Assembly: GCA_963971225.1 (NCBI GenBank)
Contig: OZ020269.1
Location: 9,678,201-9,742,200 of the forward strand
From: Melieria omissa
Lineage: Eukaryota > Arthropoda > Insecta > Diptera > Ulidiidae
Direction of reading: 5' to 3'
DNA: 64,000 nucleotides
Shown here: one piece after another, positions 13,724 to 26,169 of the stretch
Position numbering within the stretch: position 1 is the first letter of the stretch
Layout: every line of letters starts with the position of its first letter
Translations under genes and position numbers: made by a program
The notes under the pieces: model-generated
What the model was told of the DNA's origin: nothing
Seen by the model: the letters and a program-made list of their open reading frames with translations, nothing else
Database searches by the model: none

Positions 13724-14037
13724 ATTGTCTAGTTGACCGATTGATAAACGAAGGATTGATGATCGCTTTGCTGAAAAGACAGGGTGGACGGACAAGAGGA
13801 CGATTAGACGGAAATTCAACTGAACAGACAGATGGATAGACAGAAAGGAAGAAAGATTAGACGAACGAACCGCTAGTTTGTCAGGTGAACGAATGGATGG
13901 TTGATTAGATTGTCTAGATGATAGATTGATAAATCGTTTTGATAAAAAGACAGGATGGACGAACAAGGGGACGTTTAGACGGAAATTCAACTTAACAGAT
14001 ATATGGACAGACAGAAGGGAGGCAGACAGACATAAAA
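13724..14037. repeat. Imperfect direct duplication rich in GACA/GATA
   Basis: Just inside the first intron, a block of about 130 bp (TTGTCTAG...GACAGACAGA) at about 13724-13865 is repeated in diverged form at about 13910-14037. Both copies share AAAGACAGG-TGGACG and GACGGAAATTCAACT. GACAGA and GATTGAT words recur throughout. The open frame on the opposite strand is a by-product of this low-complexity sequence. Confidence 0.6.
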
Positions 14038-14303
14038 CAGATTCTTGGTTCTAAGGATCAATAAACGGACGGACAAACAGAAAGACATACAAACAGGTAA
14101 AACATCCTGAAACACTATTGCAGCGTACAAAACCGTTGAGTACCATTTTGGACCAGTTGGTAACTGTCATAACTGCGAGCATGCAAATTGCTATGCTTGC
14201 AATTTACATGCGAAGTTGTCACTTGAACGTAACAATCCACGGCTTCAATACACTTTTTGCTAAACACAACTTTTTCTTGTTTCCTCCCTGACTTCCTGCA
14301 TAC

Positions 14304-15419
14304 TAGGGATCGCAATTTTTTGCTATTTTGCGATCTCGGGATTTTCGGGATTGAAAAGTCAAATCCCGGATTTAATCCCGGGAGTCATATAACAAATTTT
14401 TTAAATAAAACAATTTTTCCAAATTGCATAAATACGTGTCTATAATATATTTACCATAAAAATGGGCACAGTTTAATCACATTTGGGGTAGTTTTAAGAT
14501 TTTTGACCTTGAGTTTAATCACATTTTGTTTAACTTAAAAGTTTTTCATTTAACATTTAACTTCAGTTTGATAACATTTTGTTTTATCCAAAAATGACAC
14601 TTAAACATAACTTATTGATTTGGAACAGATGTTCATATTTGATAAAAAATAAATAAAAAGTAAATAAAATAAACACTTAAACACATTCTCAGTTTTGGCT
14701 TAATTCTGGCGTTCAGGTTAATACCTGAGCTTTGATGTATTCAGAGACCTATAGTAGAATTTTATGGCGAATATTTTCGTGGTACATTTTTTCCTTAAAA
14801 AGTCCTGTTTTACAGGACATTTTTGGCATTTTAGAAAAGAAGGGTCAAATTGACCCATACAAATAGGAGTTACAGGGTTAAAATGCTCCACAAAAATGTT
14901 CTGCGTAGTATTTTACATCAAATAGCTGAACACATCACATACCTAAAATGTGAGGTTACATGGATTTCGTATGCCGAATCACCATAAGAATGAGCAAAAA
15001 GGGGGAAACTTTGACTCTCCCTAAAAAAAAATTCAGACGTAAACTTTCAAAACGCCGATACACGTATATTTTTTTTTGGTCTCCTCTTCCAGAATCCGTT
15101 GTCAGAACCTTGTTATTTAAAAAAAAGTTTAATTTTGTTGTGCAGTGTAATCTAGAGCGAAATTCATTGCAAATAAACCCTGCTGAAGAGAAACATCCTT
15201 CAGATTCAACACTTGTTGGTTGAATGCTTAGTAAATAATCATAAGCCTTTTGCAAAAGTCGTCCTCTATCCCCTCCCTCCTCCCTCAGATGAGGAATTGG
15301 GTTTTTGTGCTTTTACATTTATTTCATTTGAACTCTGAAGCATCTTTTGCATTAAAATCCTTTAATCCCGGAATATTCGGGACTGGAAAAAGTCCGGGAT
15401 CCCGGGATTGCGATGCCTA
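14304..15419. mobile_element. hAT-type non-autonomous element (1116 bp)
   Basis: Terminal inverted repeats read TAGGGATCGCAAT on the left and TAGGCATCGCAAT on the right (12 of 13). The 8-bp flanks are ctgcatac (14296-14303) and gtgcatac (15420-15427), identical except for the first base. An 8-bp duplication with a YAGGG-type terminus is typical of the hAT superfamily. Subterminal segments repeat a TCCCGG/AATCCCG motif on both sides. There is no transposase frame. The interior carries a segment (14725-15151) that belongs to another repeat family. Confidence 0.65.
14725..15151 (-). repeat. Inverted copy of the 45-kb repeat, nested in the hAT element
   Basis: From CTGAGC to TTGTGCAGTGTAAT this segment is a diverged reverse-complement copy of the element at 45061-45510. 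Shared stretches include TGATGTATTCAGAGACCTATAG, the loop GGTCAATTTGACCC region and GAATCCGTTGTCAGAACC. Only one of the two long terminal repeats of that element is clear here, so this copy is truncated or rearranged. Confidence 0.7.
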
Positions 15420-16242
15420 GTGCATACATACGAACAACAACATAGTACATACATATCTACATACGAGTGCATGTTGCATTCAACAGCTTGAGGCATGCCA
15501 CAAAGCAACAAGTTTTGCATTGTTGCCAATATTGAAGGCATATGTTGAATGTGAGTGTGTGTGCGTGGACTGTGGAGAATATAAACCCCTACAAGAACAC
15601 TTTCGGTCATATGACCGGTCATTTGATAGTCAGGCCTGATAGAAATATCGGTCAGCACTCGGAACAAAGTTTCTATCATTTTTCTACAGGCCAGTTAACA
15701 AAAATGATAGAAACTCATGTATACGTGTGATTTCCTTTTTCATTCTTACACCTGTTGTTTTACGTATTTAAAATGTATAGCTATGTCGTTTACTCCTATT
15801 ATTGCTGTCACTCAGTCTGTCTCACTCCCACGCATGCAATGTTGACATTTTAGAACGCAAAAAATGTATAGCTGTCTCGTTTGTTTTTGGTGAAAATATG
15901 CGTGTTTGTCGCATACTGATATACATGTTTGCTGACAGTAAAAACACGCTGGTTTTACTTTTTGATTTGTAATTATTTTTCCAAATTTAATTATTTATTT
16001 ACAAATTATATTTCTAATTAACATTAATATAAATTGATTAGAAATAAATATTTACAGTAAACATTGAAATAAATTATTAATTATATTTTAATGATAAGTT
16101 TTATATAAATACTTAAAAATACTTATTTATATAATAGATAACTTTAATCACTAAAATAAAAATAAACTAGAAATAATATAATGATAATACTATTAAATTA
16201 CTAATAAATAAATACTAATATTAAACTAAACTAATACTTAAA

Positions 16243-18155
16243 CTAATTTAAATTAACACTATATACATTGGTTATTAATTTTTTGTTAACAAACAATTTT
16301 TGCTTTTGACGGTGGTGGCTCAAATGTAGGGCTCTCTTTATTTCCTTCTCAAAGTTCATACGCCCTTGACCTTTGAAAATATCTGCAAAGAAAGAAACAC
16401 AATTTCAATTATAGTAGTTATTTATTTGGGATTATAATGATGTACCGTATAAGATCTGATCCACCAACTTAAGCTTGTTTAAAGCCCTTTTCTCCCACCT
16501 GCCATCCCAGTTAAACGTAATCAGCAAGCTGTCCGTAAACATTTGACGCAAGAGTGCGTCAATATCCTGCGAAGTCCCTTTTACCGCATAGAGATGAGAA
16601 ATCTTATACAAATGGAAAAAATAAAACATTATATTATTGTTGTTAAAGATTATTCTTCCTATACTAAAATAATAATAATAACGCTAACATTAAACGACTT
16701 TTACAGGAGGACGAAAAAACAAACAAGGAGTGATTTAGTCGGTTTCGACCACCTTAGTACTACCTTTACAAATGTATAATTGTGACCACAATCCACAAGC
16801 TACTGCTACTTGTCAATACTTAAATTACCATAGCTTCAACAAAGTCCTTGTTTTTAAGTTTTTCCTCAATGTCCATGATAACATCTAGAGTTGAAATTGG
16901 TAACGTATTCGCAATTTCCACAATTTTTTCATTTTGGGTTTTCCCCGTCATCATCGACACCGAAGTATGTACTTGCTTGAGGAGTACCTTCGATTCGCGC
17001 AGAACTTTGTTCTGCGCCATAACTTCTTCTTTGTTTGAAGTCTATGTATAAGATGTTATATTAGCTAAAAACTTATAAAAAAATAATGACTACTTTGAGT
17101 TTACATTTTCTACCAATGCCTTTTCAATTTGGACCATGCGTTCTTGCAAATTGCCAAGGATATTGACGATAGTTGTTAGTTGTTGGCGCACCTCTGAATA
17201 AGGAATGGAAAAGGAATGGTAAAGAGTAATGATGAAGAGGAATGGTAAAGAGTATGAACATATGTACCATACTCAAAATGGACGTGTACTATTTGAATTC
17301 GTGTCAATTTAAACAAAGTTAAAGTTCTAAATCTTAGGTATCTTAAATCTTTTGGTTTTATTCTAACATACTTACCCTGTTCAAATGATGAGCTTGGTTG
17401 GGTTGGAGCAGCTGCTGATATGTTTCCTGGGGGGCTGGGGCGGGCTGTTTGGAATACATTAATAACACATAAATTCATGACAGTACATTCTTACTCCAAT
17501 CAATCAGAACTTACCTGGCAATGCCAAAGTTTCATCCAAACGTTGTTTTTTCAGTGGGGTGGACGAAGATCGAGGTGAATTTGGAACAAAGCGTTTTCTG
17601 CTGATATTGAAACGCGCTAAAAGATACGAAATAGAGTAAAACCATAGGAAAATTAATTATATTATGTTTGAACTTTTAAATAATTTAAGGCCATCAATTC
17701 CTATATCAAGCGAAACTTCGCTCCGTTCATTTAAATAATTAAATGAACGTGAGCGAAAGAAAGATTGAATACCTAAATAGATGAATTCGCCATCATCCAT
17801 TTCACTTATGTCCACTTTTCCTTTTTTTGTTCCTAGTAGAGTTTTCGCAGTCGCAGGAAAACCATCTACTCCTACTTTTCGTAAAGTTTGCAGCAAATCG
17901 GTTACTGCATTTTGACTAATTTTGTTTCTGATTACCCACTGTTTTAATTCCCAAGATTTCTTAACGCATTCATCGGACACCGACTCAATTGACTGGACGG
18001 ACTCAACGGACTTCGCCGTCGCCCTCAAATTCACGATTTTTCTCTGTGTTGCAGTCCCCACGAGCAAAGATATCGAGATTCTTAAATTTTTTTATAGAAG
18101 CTTCGAACTCTCGCTTCTCCTTGCTCACAAGGGCTGCAAAACTTCTTTTTTTCAT
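16243..18155 (-). CDS. Seven-exon DUF4806 protein with transposon-like N-terminal exon (frameshifted)
   Basis: Exons on the - strand are 18155-17674, 17616-17515, 17444-17376, 17193-17105, 17041-16829, 16602-16446 and 16382-16243 (stop TAG). All six introns have GT..AG ends and the phases agree (1,1,1,0,0,1). Exons 5-6 carry a DUF4806-like domain: NTLPISTLDVIMDIEEKL, then MFTDSLLITFNWDG. Exon 1 contains FPATAKTLLGT and LDIGIDGLKLFKSS, which resembles the start of long transposase-type proteins of invertebrate elements. Exons 2-3 are Ser/Pro-rich with a basic KKQR stretch. The ATG at 18155-18153 opens a frame that stops near 17997, while the downstream frame has no ATG. A frameshift near 18000-18020 or a non-ATG start is therefore required. 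No terminal inverted repeats were found around it. It is either a decayed transposon gene or a domesticated one. Function is unknown. Confidence 0.6.
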
Positions 18156-21100
18156 TTTACACTTTCACTTTTTTGCACGGTCACTTTCACTTTTTTGTTT
18201 GAACTTATTATTATGTACTTATCTCTGTTTGTTAATGGTTTCCGTTCCTTCCTGTTCTCACTGCTTCCACGCTTTGTTTAGTCCTGCAAAATGCAATAAA
18301 TTATTAATAATAAATAATTTTAGATAAAATTGAAACTTCTTACCTTCTTCGCAATTTCCAGTCCACAACACAAATGGCGCGAACTTCAATGACATTTCGA
18401 ACAGGTGTTTCTATTGCTATCACCTTCTAGCACACGTAGGTAGCAATTATGAAAGATCAATGACTTTCTGAACAGGTGCGCTTTTCTATCACATGTCGGT
18501 AATAGATGTAGGTTGTAAAGGGTTTATTTCATTCTAGCTTTGGCAAAAGTAATATGAACAATCCAACTGACAACAGCTGAAAAGCATTTAACAACAAAAT
18601 TTTGCTAAAATGCATGCGCATGTATTAGTAAATCTGAAAATTCCTATCAATGTGTTGGAGTTTTGGTCAGGCAGTTCTTGTAGGGAACGTACGTTTATCT
18701 GCGAGTAGAAGTGTGCGTGTGTTGCGACCCATGCAACGTGACATGGTCGGCGACATCCACTAGTCGCTGCATTGCACATCGCCGCGCCACACAATGCGGT
18801 CGCACCATGTCGACTGGCTGACAGGATGTCAATCGTTTTTCTCTTTACTTTTTACTTGTTGTATTTGTTTTTTTGAATTCTGATTCCGCTGAAAGTTCAA
18901 ATAAGCCAACTCGGTTGTTGAGTTGGCTGGCTGGCTGAGTGCCACTTAACCGGCTCATTGTTTTACGTTTTACGCTTTGCACACGCGTTGGCGTTGGCGT
19001 TGACGTTGACATGGACATTGGCGTTTCCTCTCGCCTTTTCCACTGGATATGCTTGCGGTTGTGTGCATGTGTGTGCTGAAAGTTACTGAAAACTATGCAA
19101 ACCTGCACAACTTAACTCAACTCAATGCAATTGAATGACCGGATGCAACGACCGTCAACGTGCGCCACAAAGTGAACCGTCCGTCCAGACGGACCCGGCG
19201 GAAGTTCAGTCCAGGCAAAAGTTGTCAGATAAAGGTGGACTTTTCACATTAATTGCATATTGTTTCACTGTGTGAGTGTCGTTATTGTCATTGGTGTTGT
19301 TAGAGTTGCCACCAGCAAAGTCAACACTCAACTTACATGAAAGCTTATTTAACGAAAAAGTTGATCTACGCCGCATAACTGCAACCAACTAATACAAAAG
19401 GATACAAAGAATGTGCACAACAATTAAGTGTTAGGAAATGGATAAAAATTGCTGCAGGCACTTTGAAATCATAACTCTGTGCATCAATGAGTGCATTGTG
19501 GAGATGTGTGGAAATATTTTCAGTTAATTAGTGCTTTCGAACACAAACCAAAGCGACCCAAGATTCAATCCTCAATTGTAGCCAACATCAAAATATAAAA
19601 GACAGAATGTATCTTTCTTTCTTCCAACACTCAATCTTAGCATCCTAATTTTTTAAACTAGTGGATCATGAAAATCACTTCCTTTGCGGCAATGCGCACT
19701 TCTGACATTACCTGATAAACTTATTTAAGTTTTATTATCAAACAAAATGTTACCCCATTTCCGTTCGGACATCCAATGACCATGGATTGTGTACACAATT
19801 TGGACTCTCTCGCAGTTTGATTTCGCTTGCATCCAATGTCAACATTGAGCTGAAAGGATATCAAGTCAAATCTTACCGCACGCAAATATTTATGAACGAG
19901 ATTAACATTCACATAAAAGGCCAGTTGTTACGTTATATTTGTAGGAGACACAACAAGGATGCGGCTGACAACTGACAAAAAAATCCAAAACCTTGCACAC
20001 ACACAGACATTTCATTGAATGTCCATACGTGTAGTCACACACAAATTCAATACTGACACATTGGGGAAATGTGCAGAAATGTCGGCATCGGCGCACCGGA
20101 GACTGTGCACATTCAATTATGCAATAAAACTGGCGCGTCTGTACGTCCGTCCGCACGGTCATCAACCTAAACGCAAGGCGACGCCAGCCGGGCCTAGTGC
20201 CTTCGCGCGCCAGACATAAACTTAATAATAATGAATTTTCTGCCGCAATGATGTGCCTTAAATTGGATGAGTTGGTGGTGGTGGTGGTGTGTGCCCAAAT
20301 GACGCACTCGAGGCCAACACACACACCAATCGCATGAGGTTGCTCAAAGGCTCTGCGTGAGTGCGCGCTGTTTATTATATTCCAATTTTGCGCTGGCCGA
20401 TGTGGGTGTGTGCGTGTGTGTTAGTTTGGCATAAACATCAAATGCTACTTTATTTCAAGGATGCTCAGAAGGATACTGAAACATAAAAAGCCTACTGCCA
20501 ATAAAGCCGACATAAATCCTGCCTTTAGGGCCGGTCACCACCTAATGTCGAACGCGGCCTTCTCGCTCGTCGGCTGTCCTGCACTTGAAGCAACTTGTTC
20601 CTGTATTGTAAGAACACAAGTATGAGCACAATGCATGGCTGCTGGCGTTTTTTGTTTCTAGCAAATATGTAGCATTTTTGTTGTTGGCTTCATGTACGTT
20701 GCGGTTCGTGTTTGATTTTTTTCGCAATAAAAAACTTCAACAAAAATGCAGATGGTGTGAGGTGGATTTTCAATACGTTTATGACAGGCAGAAGCGTAAC
20801 CCAGGGGACATAAAATAGCAATAAAATTTAAATTAAATTAAAAATTGAAAATCTATTATAATAAATACATAAAAATAAATCGAAGCAATCTAATTTACCA
20901 CCAACTTTTTGATAGTCAATAAAAAAAATTAGCTTTGCCCTCCCTATGCAAAAGTCTGGCTACGTCCCTGCGTGTAAGTACATGAAGAGGCAAGACCCGC
21001 ACGTGCGCCTTTGCATTCAAAACACAAGCGAAAAAGAGACAGAGAGGGTAGATATGCATGAGGAGATAAAACTTAATAAAGCCTTCGATTTATGGTTGTG

Positions 21101-21518
21101 AAGCTGCTCCGGACGGACAACGCATACACACTGCACTACAAGCACACACAGCAACGTTCGCATGCATTGGCTCGCACCCAGGACTGCGCATTCGATCCCA
21201 TATTAAAGCCATCTGCGAAATTCACTCAAGCCTCTAGCATCCCACTCACTCAACTCATGCGGACCAACATGAAAGCCATGGAAAGCCATTTCAGGAATTT
21301 CACCCGCACATTAAATTCCGACACGAATTGCATCCTTCACGCTCACAGCATATTTTCTACGTTCGTAAATAATGCAATTGAAAGAATATTTTAATTAAAT
21401 ACATATTTCTCAAATAAGTTATTCACTTTGCGCAGTAACGTTTACTAATTATTTATATTTAACTATTTTTATTACTCGTCTGTCGTTTGCTTCATAAATT
21501 TTCTGATTTCTCTTGCAG
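18156..21518. other. Intronic stretch without supported genes
   Basis: The sequence lies between the DUF4806 gene and the second phosphodiesterase-like exon. It contains a GTT/GAC-type hexamer repeat near 18984-19024 and short CA/TG runs near 20020 and 20400. No coding sequence with splice context was found. Confidence 0.4.
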
Positions 21519-21603
21519 ATGACAGGCGGCAAGAAGGACTCGATTGTGACGGTGGCAGCTTTGGGCAATTTCACCCACACTGTCGTGCGGCGTGCCACAG
21601 GCA
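21519..21603 (+). CDS. Pde8: Second coding exon of PDE8-like gene
   Basis: The exon follows a good acceptor (tctcttgcag) and ends at a GTGAGT donor at 21604. Read in phase 0 from the first exon it gives MTGGKKDSIVTVAAL, then GNFTHTVVRRATG, leaving phase 1. The composition changes sharply from the AT-rich intron and there is no stop in frame. The following intron is about 38 kb long if the next in-frame exon is the one at 59424. The sequence has no catalytic motif, and the identity comes from the joined reading frame of the three exons. Confidence 0.6.
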
Positions 21604-22094
21604 GTGAGTATCAAATTTCCATTTGGTTTTGGTTTACTTTGCACTTGAACGCTGCACCAGTGGTGGTCGATACTTTTGAAGAGCTGGATAAAGCCATTTT
21701 ACAATTTTAATTACAGTGACATCGCTAGTCAAGTTACAAGTCTCAACCCAATCTGTTAATGAGTTGACTATTTAAAGAAGCTACATTTACTTATTTAATC
21801 TGCAATCGATTTTAGGTATCAGGTCACAGGGACACTGGAGTGACGGGTTCACTCGATAGAGCAATAAAGCACAGATAGATAAAGCAATAAGGAAATCTGG
21901 CAAAGCTCTCTGTGTCCATCACTGTTTGCAAATTCCCTATCATTGTCAAACGATAGTCCAAGCCAAGATCTACGAGTACTGTTAAAATAGGTGACTTTTC
22001 AAATTTCGCAGGCTACGTACATGCGATTTTCAATTTAAATTTTTTTTTAAGTTGGTCGACATGTCCCTGGCATATTTTGACATTACACTATGCA

Positions 22095-22335
22095 AAAAAA
22101 CTACTTCATCAGGACCCATCCAAAAGTTGTTATGGGCGTGAAACTAGGGATCATTTATAATAAACTGGCATTTTTATTTTAAAAGTTTCTTATCCGATGT
22201 ACACATTTCCAAAAATGTCTATAAAATATTTGCAATGATGAAAGATATGAAATGAAAGAGGAATACTGTAGCCTTTTGACTAAATTTTCTAAGTATTTTG
22301 AACTTTTAAGATCTCACTATGTCTGCGGCAGAGCA
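22095..22335 (+). mobile_element. Degenerate copy of the foldback family seen at 55.9-56.1 kb
   Basis: The order and wording of GACCCATCCAAAAGTTG, GCGTGAAACTAG, ATGAAATGAAAGAGGAA and TTTTGACTAAATTTTCTA match 55910-56140, the inner part of the palindrome's left arm, with many substitutions. Only one arm is recognisable here. No target duplication was found. Confidence 0.6.
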
Positions 22336-22482
22336 ACACAACGTAACCAACACAATGCAATGAGTCCTGTGGAGGCCCTATGGTCCAGAGAGGAGTAAAC
22401 AATAAAAAAAAAAGAAATGTCTGTAAAGTGCTTTTAAAAATGTGTCCATCAATATCCATTTTGCATATTTAGTTTGTTTTGT

Positions 22483-22546
22483 GACACATAAGAAGGTTGA
22501 CACATAAGAAGGTTGACACATATGAAGGTTGACACATATGAAAATT
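22483..22546. repeat. Four tandem copies of a 16-bp unit
   Basis: The unit GACACATAAGAAGGTT is repeated four times. Copies three and four change TAAG to TATG, and the last copy ends in AAAATT instead of AAGGTT. It is short and non-coding. Confidence 0.9.
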
Positions 22547-24306
22547 TGCCATCGAAAACTTAAGCAAATAGTTTTCTTGGGATGATGTCAGTTCTAAAAA
22601 CTTCTAAAACTTATATTTCCTATGTTCCACCGTTCAACCCAAAAAATGTTTCGCTACAGACAATTTCTTTGTCAACAAAAGTATTTATTATCCGAATATT
22701 GCAGAAGTTAATCAGCGAACTTTCTGAGCCACTTTTGCAGTAGTCTCAAGTTTTTAAAATGCGTGTTATTAAGTTTCAATATGCAACAACACTATGCACT
22801 GCTCAACAAGCCATCGAAACAAATTTTTGAATTTTTGAATTTGTTTAAAAAGCCAACCAAAGTGTAATTGAATGTGGCAGAATTACTTTCCTAACTGGCA
22901 ACTTGGACCATTGAAGCTGCACCAACTCAAACTGGTACATTTATCTCAACTTCAGCAGCAGTAACCAGTTGACTTCAAAACAAAAACCATCTCCACACCA
23001 TAATCTCATTCACATAGCAACCAATCGGTACAACTCCCAAGTCCAGTTTAGCAGTTTTCGTCTTTCGGGTCATGTCAAATTTTCTATTAATACAATCAAT
23101 CAAAAACCGTTTCCATAAATACATTTCTGTGAACAGCACCAAATCGAACCCTTTCGAATTAAGAAAATTCACTTTGCGTAGCGATGCGACTGAGCCGCAT
23201 TTAATATTTATTAGCATTTAGAAATAGACACAAATACCTGCAACAACTGTCAGGCAATTCAATTTTCGAGCACTTCATCCGTGCCGCGCTGAAGTTAAGC
23301 AACCCGACTTGGCGGGTTTTGTGCTCTTAGACAGTTTCAAGTTGTTTGGCCTGGCTCACTCTCTCTTTGATTGGCAGATTGAGTTTCAGTTGGTGCGTCA
23401 GTAAACCGTGCAGTATGTGCGCTCCATTTGCAAGTGTGTGTGTGGGTGTGCTTGTGTTGGTTTTTGCTTTTTTAAGGACGAAACTCTTACAAGGCAAATA
23501 TCGTATTTCTTGAAATCACAGCAACTCCACGAAAACAAAATGAAGTATTAAATTAAATGAAATTTAATTAAATTAGAGAGAGGCGGGAGCTTTACTTATT
23601 TTTGGGAATAAGTGATGCTTCAAATATCTGACTGTCCAAACGCTTTGTTGTTGTTGCCTCTAAAATATTGCAAAAACGCAAAAAGTGTGTACTGCACTTG
23701 TTCGCTGTATTGTTTCCGCAGTGACACGCACTTTTATGATTAAATCCATGATAAATCCTTTCAGATGTGAGTCTCCCATTCTCTTCCGTTTCAATAAATC
23801 ATAAAACTTTTCACTGCAAGCATCACAGTTTTTGGATAAGTTGGAGTTGAGTAACGCATATTTTATATTTTAGCTGTGATTGCATGACTTGAGTATTTAT
23901 TGTTGCCTGCACGCACAGTTGTGAAGTAATCACAAACAGCAAATCATGTTATTTTACACTTTAAATCGACCTCAATGCGTCAGACTATATGAAGCATTAT
24001 TCACTTTACATAATTACAACACTGCAACAATAAAATTATAACTTTTTCTTTAATCATGGAATAAAAGTTTTGGAACACAATTTATATTTTATATAATTGC
24101 AAAACAAGTTTACTACTCCAGGCGCACATGTCGGCCATTACTCTTTGTATAAAATAGTTTAACAATCTTTTGCAATTACAAATTCCAAATTTGAGAAAGA
24201 ATATTTCCATTTTTAAAGAAATAAAAGTTAAAGAAAAAAAATAATCGAATGTTTCTGCCATGCCAACTCGTTGTATACAATAAAATCAAAAAATACCGAC
24301 CGACTC

Positions 24307-25015
24307 TCACCACGCAGTGTACGTTATGGTTTTTGGTTTTGTCATTTCGCAGATATAGTGAATTTCCGCACTGCAACGCAAATCATTCATGTAGTATGTG
24401 CCATCCTGTGGCCACAAATGAACGCAATCCTCTCCACCAAAGCCACCATCAGGCTGTCCCTGCGTCCATCGCGCATAGTTCATTGTTCTGCCGGTGCCCA
24501 GATATTTGAATGTTCCGTCGGTGCCCAAATCATTCGCCGACGTCCAGATCCACTTGTCCTTGTAGCCATGATCGTACAGATATTTGGCAACGGCATCCAA
24601 TTCGGCTTCGGTCTCGAAGCTCACCAATTCGCCGCCCCTCAACTTGCACAGGTCGGACGCATCGAAAAAGTTCAACTGCGAACACATACGAACACAACAA
24701 CAATTTCATTTAATGCATAGTTTTGTTGGGTGAAAAATGTAAATAACTAGTTGGCAATTACAGTTTTGGTAACCTCCACCAGGTAATAGTTGCTGCCGAT
24801 TTTAACGAACGGATTGGGATCGATGCGCGTAACACATTCCTCAGGCAAATCTTTAAAGTTGAAGAGAAGAAATAAATGATATTTTCAAATTAAGACTAAA
24901 TGTCAGTTGATTTTTTACCATCATAAGTGGATGTTTGAATATTTGCCATGCTTGACATAATTCCACCAATGTTAATGAAAAATACCAAAAATCCTAATTT
25001 CAATAAATTTGCCAT
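24307..25015 (-). CDS. Secreted C-type lectin, galactose-type (three exons)
   Basis: Exons are 25015-24919, 24850-24762 and 24675-24307, with GT..AG introns of about 68 and 86 bp. Together they encode 184 residues. Residues 1-23 form a signal peptide (MANLLKLGFLVFFINIGG...). One C-type lectin domain covers about 34-180. It contains WIWTSANDLG, QPD at 136-138, a Glu in GGEDC, MNDLRC, and the framework cysteines of CKL, CVHLW, LRC and YIC. QPD, rather than EPN, predicts calcium-dependent binding of galactose-type sugars. The product is expected in the haemolymph or another secretion, in pattern recognition or agglutination. A paralogue with the same exon sizes lies 3 kb away on the same strand. 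The gene is nested antisense in an intron of the + strand gene. The start was chosen because it opens the signal peptide. An upstream in-frame ATG would add a polar stretch. Confidence 0.88.
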
Positions 25016-25120
25016 GGCAAATGTTTGCGTATTTTTTCTGCTGTTGCTGCGCTCACTGCGAAACTGTTCGATGGTTGGCGAATTATTAAATATCAAATTT
25101 CTCGCTGAGCTGCTGGAATT

Positions 25121-25155
25121 CTGATTTTCTTGTTACATTTATGTAAATACTTATA
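25121..25155 (-). promoter_or_regulatory. Core promoter of the first lectin gene
   Basis: On the - strand TATAAGTA (25155-25148) is followed 31-32 bases later by an initiator TCAG (25124-25121). This spacing is the classical one for an insect TATA/Inr promoter. The resulting 5' UTR would be about 108 bases to the ATG at 25015. Confidence 0.5.
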
Positions 25156-25371
25156 AGTATGAGTATGTATAAGTATATATGAAGGTATGTCCTTGCATGT
25201 AGTTGACTGTTGTTGTTTCTTAATAAACAAACATTAGAAATGAATCACAGAATTGAGTGCAGAGATTGTTTTTGCTCTGAGTTGCGGGCAACTTACAGCG
25301 ATAAAATTATGGATATTGTTATTTATTTATGGATTGGAACGTAATACAACACCGTGCGATAAAAATTAAAA

Positions 25372-25900
25372 AAAATTTCACACCGAAATAAATCCATATG
25401 GGCCTGGAACTCGAGACAAAACATAGTAATACTGCGTACTAAGTTTTGCACTTCTTCATAATTTTTCCTTTTAAAAGGACCTCAAAATTTTGAAGGGGAT
25501 AAAAAATAAAAAAAATATAAAAAATACTTAACCTCGTTAGAATATCGCTTCATTGATTTTGTATCTTTTTATTATTTAAAATGCTAATACCCAACTAAAT
25601 TAGAATTTTTCTACTTCATTAGAATTGCAATTTCCGCCTTTTTTAATAACTTTCGAACCAATAAAGACTTTTTGTATATCCTTTTTTTCAAAGAAGAAGA
25701 TACAAAATTAATTTTATGGAAATTCTTGAGCCTTTCCTCTTTCATTTGATATACAAATCGGCATATTCTAACGAGGGTAAGTATTTTTTATATTTTTTTC
25801 CTCCTTTAAAATTTTTAAGCCCTTATATAAGAATAAAAAATGTAGAAATGAAAAACTGAGTACGCAGTATTACTATATTTGGGCTTGGTGTGAAAAATGC
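25372..25900. mobile_element. Foldback (long inverted repeat) element, about 530 bp
   Basis: The left arm (about 25372-25550) and the right arm (about 25735-25900) are diverged reverse complements. They share TTTCACACC termini, ATAGTAATACTGCGTACT, and TATAAAAAATACTTA-CCTCGTTAGAATAT. The centre is AT-rich with no coding frame. The outer wording CACCGTGCGA on the left also occurs in the 55-kb palindrome, so the two are probably relatives. Confidence 0.7.
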
Positions 25901-26169
25901 TGTCGAACTGTGTAATCATTTATTAAACAGAAAAGCAACTGCAACAGCAATGGCATCAACGGCTTTTGGCGCTCGGTGTAGCAATTTTCTTCAGCTACAC
26001 TCTAAAAAATATATGGATGCAATTAATACAAATATTGGCGATAGCTGCGTTAGCATGTTAGAATATATGCGGACTTAGACCTATGGGTCGACGATCTATG
26101 TTGAGCTTGTGAACTTGTACAAGAATGAAAGGTTTCTACTATTTTATGCTAATTCCTATTAGTTTATAG

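Larger units (their letters stand above)
21604..24306. other. Start of the 38-kb intron
   Basis: AT-rich intronic sequence with a degenerate foldback copy (22095-22335) and a 16-bp tandem repeat (22483-22546). No gene was found before the lectin at 24307. Confidence 0.4.

Noticed and set aside
13379..13990. A 203-codon - strand frame antisense to the first exon and following repeat
   Set aside because: Half of it is the antisense shadow of the GC-rich first coding exon and the rest is GACA/GATA low-complexity sequence.
24249..24720. + strand frames of 86-149 codons over the first lectin gene
   Set aside because: They run antisense to the spliced lectin exon, which has the full domain motif set, and they have no recognisable content.
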